Positions 61,766 through 64,000 of a stretch of DNA of 64,000 nucleotides are shown here, piece by piece (within the stretch, counting starts at the first letter, position 1; each line of letters begins with the position of its first letter). This DNA is from Cellulomonas composti (GTDB lineage: Bacteria > Actinomycetota > Actinomycetes > Actinomycetales > Cellulomonadaceae): contig NZ_BJWG01000001.1 of assembly GCF_007990245.1 (NCBI RefSeq), positions 62,001 through 126,000 of the forward strand, in the 5' to 3' direction. A program made the position numbers and the translations under genes. The notes below the pieces were generated by a model that saw nothing but the letters and a program-made list of their open reading frames with translations, had not been told where the DNA came from and made no database searches.

Positions 61766-62413
61766 TCAGACCGGCAGGCGCGCGGCGAGCGCGGCGACGT
61801 CGGGGGTGGGCCCCTCGAACGTGACGCCGGCCGCGGCGCCGCGCCCGTTGAGCCACAGCAGCAGCTCGCCCGCACCGCCCCGCACGACGACCGTGCCGTT
61901 CTCGCCGTGCGGTGCGCGGGCACGCCGGCGCTCGCCTCCGTCGCGCACGAGCACGACCCCGGTGGGCACGCCGCGCAGGCTGAGCCGCGAGGCCCGCTCG
62001 ACCTGGCGCCACAGCTCGTCGTCGAGCTCGGGTGCGGGCGACGCCGGGCGTGCGCCGTCGCCACGCAGGACGTCCTGCGTGTGCACCCAGAGCTCGGTGG
62101 TGTTGGCGGCGTCGGGCGCCCACGCGACGGGGTGCCAGCGTGAGGGCCCCGCCGCCACCTGTCCGACGAGCGCGGTGTAGCCCTCGGGCGACTCGGCGCC
62201 CGCCGCGAGCTCCTGGATCGCGTGCTCGGCGCTGTTCGCGAGCGGGCGTACGACGAGCCCGAGCCCGACCTTCACGGAACGTTCGCGCAGCACGACGTGC
62301 GCCGCGAGGTGACGCGTCCGCCAGCCCTCGCACAGGGTCGGCGCGTCGGGTCCGGCGCTGCGCAGCGCGGCGGTCAGGTCGGCCCGCAGGCTCTCGTGCC
62401 AGGTCACCGGCAC
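61766..62413 (-). CDS. TIGR03085-type protein (mycothiol-dependent DinB-like fold)
   Basis: About 215 residues. The opening VTWHESLRADLTAALRSAGPDAPTLCEGWRTRHLAAHVVLRERS is the DinB/MDMPI fold with metal-binding His, and TELWVHTQDVLRGDGARP carries the second and third His. The C-terminal half is a small domain ending with GGAGELLLWLNGRGAA. Members of this group often use mycothiol; that fits mshC in the window but is inference. Start GTG 62413 is uncertain. Confidence 0.82.
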   Translation of the reverse strand: MPVTWHESLRADLTAALRSAGPDAPTLCEGWRTRHLAAHVVLRERSVKVGLGLVVRPLANSAEHAIQELAAGAESPEGYTALVGQVAAGPSRWHPVAWAPDAANTTELWVHTQDVLRGDGARPASPAPELDDELWRQVERASRLSLRGVPTGVVLVRDGGERRRARAPHGENGTVVVRGGAGELLLWLNGRGAAAGVTFEGPTPDVAALAARLPV

Positions 62414-62488
62414 ATGCTGGCACGGACCGGACGAGCGCGCGCAGCGACGTGAGACGATGGCGGCCACCCCCTCCGGAAGGCCGTCTTC

Positions 62489-64000
62489 ATGCCTGCGCCC
62501 GCACCCAGCCCCATGGGGCTGAGCGGATCGGCCCCTCGCCGGGCCACGACGCTGATCTGGCGCGGTCTGCGGGCCCACCCCTGGACGTACACGGTCGCGA
62601 TCGGCACGTCCGCGGTGTTCGGCGCGGCGACCGTGGCCGTGAGCCGGGTGCTCGGCTGGGCGACCGACGAGGTCGTCGTGCCCGCGCTGGCGGGCGACGA
62701 CGTCGCGCAGGGGCGGATCTGGTGGGCCGGCGCGGTGATGGTCCTGGTCGCGATCACGCTCGCGCTGAGCGTGGCCGGGCGGCGCATCTTCGCGGGTCTC
62801 GGCTACGCGCAGATCCAGGAGGACCACCGGCTGCGCGTCACGCGCCAGTACCTGCGACTGCCGATGACCTGGCACCGCCGGCACCCCACGGGCCAGCTCC
62901 TGTCGAACGCCGGTGCCGACGTCGAGGCGGCCACCGGCGTGTTCAACCCGTTCCCGTTCGCGCTCGGCGTCGTCGTCATGCTCGTCGTGGCAGCCGTGAT
63001 GCTGTTCCTGACCGACGTCTGGCTCGCGTTCGCGGCGCTCGCGATCCTGCCGGTCGCGATCGTCGTGAACCTGGTGTTCCAGCGCCGGATGTCGCCCGCG
63101 ATCGCGCACGCGCAGCAGCTGCGGGCCGAGGTCGCGGACATCGCGCACGAGAGCTTCGAGGCGGCCACGCTGGTCACGGCGCTGGGCACGCAGGCGCGCG
63201 AGGAGGCGCGGTTCGCTGCCCGGGCGGGTGAGCTCGCGCGCGCCAACGTCCACGTGGGCGTCGTGCGGGCGTTCTTCGACCCGATCATCGACGTGCTGCC
63301 GGGCCTGGGCACGCTGCTCGTGCTCGTCGTCGGGACCGTGCGGGTCACCGAGGGCGCGATCGGCACCGGGGACGTCGTCGCCGCGGCCTACCTGCTGACC
63401 CTGTTCTCCGTGCCGGTGCGCTCGTTCGGCTGGGTGCTCGGGGAGCTGCCGCGCGCCCTCGTCGGGTACGACCGGGTGGCGCGCGTCGTCGACTCGCGCG
63501 GCGCGTTGCCCGCAGGCGAGCTGCCGTGGCACCCGCACGGTGCGGCGGCGGTCGCGTTCGACGACGTCACGCGCACGGTCGCGACGACGCACGGTCACCA
63601 CGTGCTCGTGCAGGACGTCGACCTGCAGGTTCCTGCGGGCCGCACGGTCGCGATCGTCGGGGCCACCGGGTCGGGAAAGACCAGCCTGGTGCAGCTCGTC
63701 GCGCGGCTCGACGACCCCAGCCGCGGCGCGGTCACGGTCGACGGGCTCGACCTGCGCGACGTGCGCCCGGCGGACCTGGCGCGGCACGTCGCGTTCGTCG
63801 CGCAGCAGGCGTTCGTGTTCGAGGACACCGTGCGTGGCAACGTCACGCTCGCGGACGACGACGCGGCGCCCGGACCCGACGGCACCGGCGGGTCCGACGA
63901 CGCCGGGACGTCCGACGACGACGTGTGGGAGGCGCTGCGGCTCGCGCGGCTCGACGAGACGGTCGCGGCCCTGCCCGGCGGCCTCGACGCCCGGCTCGGC
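62489..64000 (+). CDS. ABC exporter, permease-ATPase fusion (cut by window end)
   Basis: 504 codons open to the last base. N-terminal type I exporter membrane domain with six helices (AIGTSAVFGAATVAVSRVLG and GVVVMLVVAAVMLFLTDVW among them), then the nucleotide-binding domain: Walker A AIVGATGSGKTSLVQLVAR, Q-loop VAFVAQQAFVFEDTVRGNV. The signature LSGGQ and Walker B lie beyond the window. A Gly/Asp-rich insert (DDDAAPGPDGTGGSDDAGT) sits after the Q-loop. Exports lipids, drugs or peptides. ATG 62489 follows GGAAGG. Confidence 0.92.
   Translation, partial: MPAPAPSPMGLSGSAPRRATTLIWRGLRAHPWTYTVAIGTSAVFGAATVAVSRVLGWATDEVVVPALAGDDVAQGRIWWAGAVMVLVAITLALSVAGRRIFAGLGYAQIQEDHRLRVTRQYLRLPMTWHRRHPTGQLLSNAGADVEAATGVFNPFPFALGVVVMLVVAAVMLFLTDVWLAFAALAILPVAIVVNLVFQRRMSPAIAHAQQLRAEVADIAHESFEAATLVTALGTQAREEARFAARAGELARANVHVGVVRAFFDPIIDVLPGLGTLLVLVVGTVRVTEGAIGTGDVVAAAYLLTLFSVPVRSFGWVLGELPRALVGYDRVARVVDSRGALPAGELPWHPHGAAAVAFDDVTRTVATTHGHHVLVQDVDLQVPAGRTVAIVGATGSGKTSLVQLVARLDDPSRGAVTVDGLDLRDVRPADLARHVAFVAQQAFVFEDTVRGNVTLADDDAAPGPDGTGGSDDAGTSDDDVWEALRLARLDETVAALPGGLDARLG

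Noticed and set aside
1..64000. CRISPR array, rRNA, insertion sequence or prophage
   Set aside because: I saw no regularly spaced repeat-spacer array, no rRNA sequence, and no transposase, integrase or phage structural gene.

Overview
The window is from a very high-GC actinobacterium, most likely of the Cellulomonadaceae/Micrococcales. Evidence: a complete Pup-proteasome locus (mpa, dop, pup, prcB, prcA, pafA), the mycothiol ligase mshC, an imuA'-imuB-dnaE2 mutasome behind an actinobacterial LexA box, mycobacterial-type LigB, and many genes whose start codon lies 6-8 nt after a TANNNT hexamer (leaderless transcripts). Gene order from uppP through mshC, a PAC2 protein, a RecB-like nuclease, trmI and mpa follows the arrangement known from Mycobacterium. 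There is no rRNA, phage, transposase or CRISPR array; one tRNA-Leu(GAG) is present.

Layout. 0-10 kb: a SulP permease (cut by the window edge) coupled to an ArsR regulator; the SOS mutagenesis operon; a glycerophosphodiesterase, an SRPBCC protein and ATP-dependent DNA ligase. 10-22.7 kb: a block centred on a large ATP-binding LuxR (LAL) regulator, with a cysteine hydrolase, an alpha/beta hydrolase, two SHOCT proteins, a DUF6325 fusion protein, a P2-type cation ATPase in apparent operon with two MFS exporters, and two small membrane proteins. Four intergenic spaces of this block carry the same inverted-repeat site (core CCCG-N3-CGGGTGA, ACGGGTGA invariant), and two of the sites are exactly 55 nt from the start codon they face. 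I read this as one undescribed LAL-controlled envelope/ion-stress regulon. 23-26 kb: a repeat-rich lipoprotein, then a small islet (VanW protein, YefM-YoeB toxin-antitoxin, glyoxalase) bounded by 36-bp imperfect direct repeats (32/36) of the tRNA-Leu 3' end. 26-34.5 kb: AI-2E exporter, alanine dehydrogenase, lactate/malate dehydrogenase, ACT protein, M3 and M20 peptidases. 34.6-38.7 kb: a 1,367-residue secreted GH87 alpha-1,3-glucanase with three discoidin-type domains. 39-40 kb: two small acidic ORFs and three tandem ~150-bp noncoding hairpin repeats. 40-49.5 kb: aldo/keto reductase, UppP, CorA, MshC, PAC2, HAD phosphatase, RecB-like nuclease, site-2 protease, TrmI. 49.6-59.9 kb: the Pup-proteasome locus, split between dop and pup by an opposite-strand 1,244-residue polytopic membrane protein with an N-terminal zinc ribbon. 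59.9-64 kb: FKBP lipoprotein, HisF, a TIGR03085-type protein and an ABC exporter cut by the window end.

How the genes work together. Mpa unfolds pupylated proteins into the PrcAB core, PafA attaches Pup, and Dop deamidates the Pup C-terminal Gln and removes Pup. ImuA' and ImuB recruit DnaE2 for SOS mutagenesis. MshC makes the mycothiol precursor. UppP recycles the undecaprenyl carrier.
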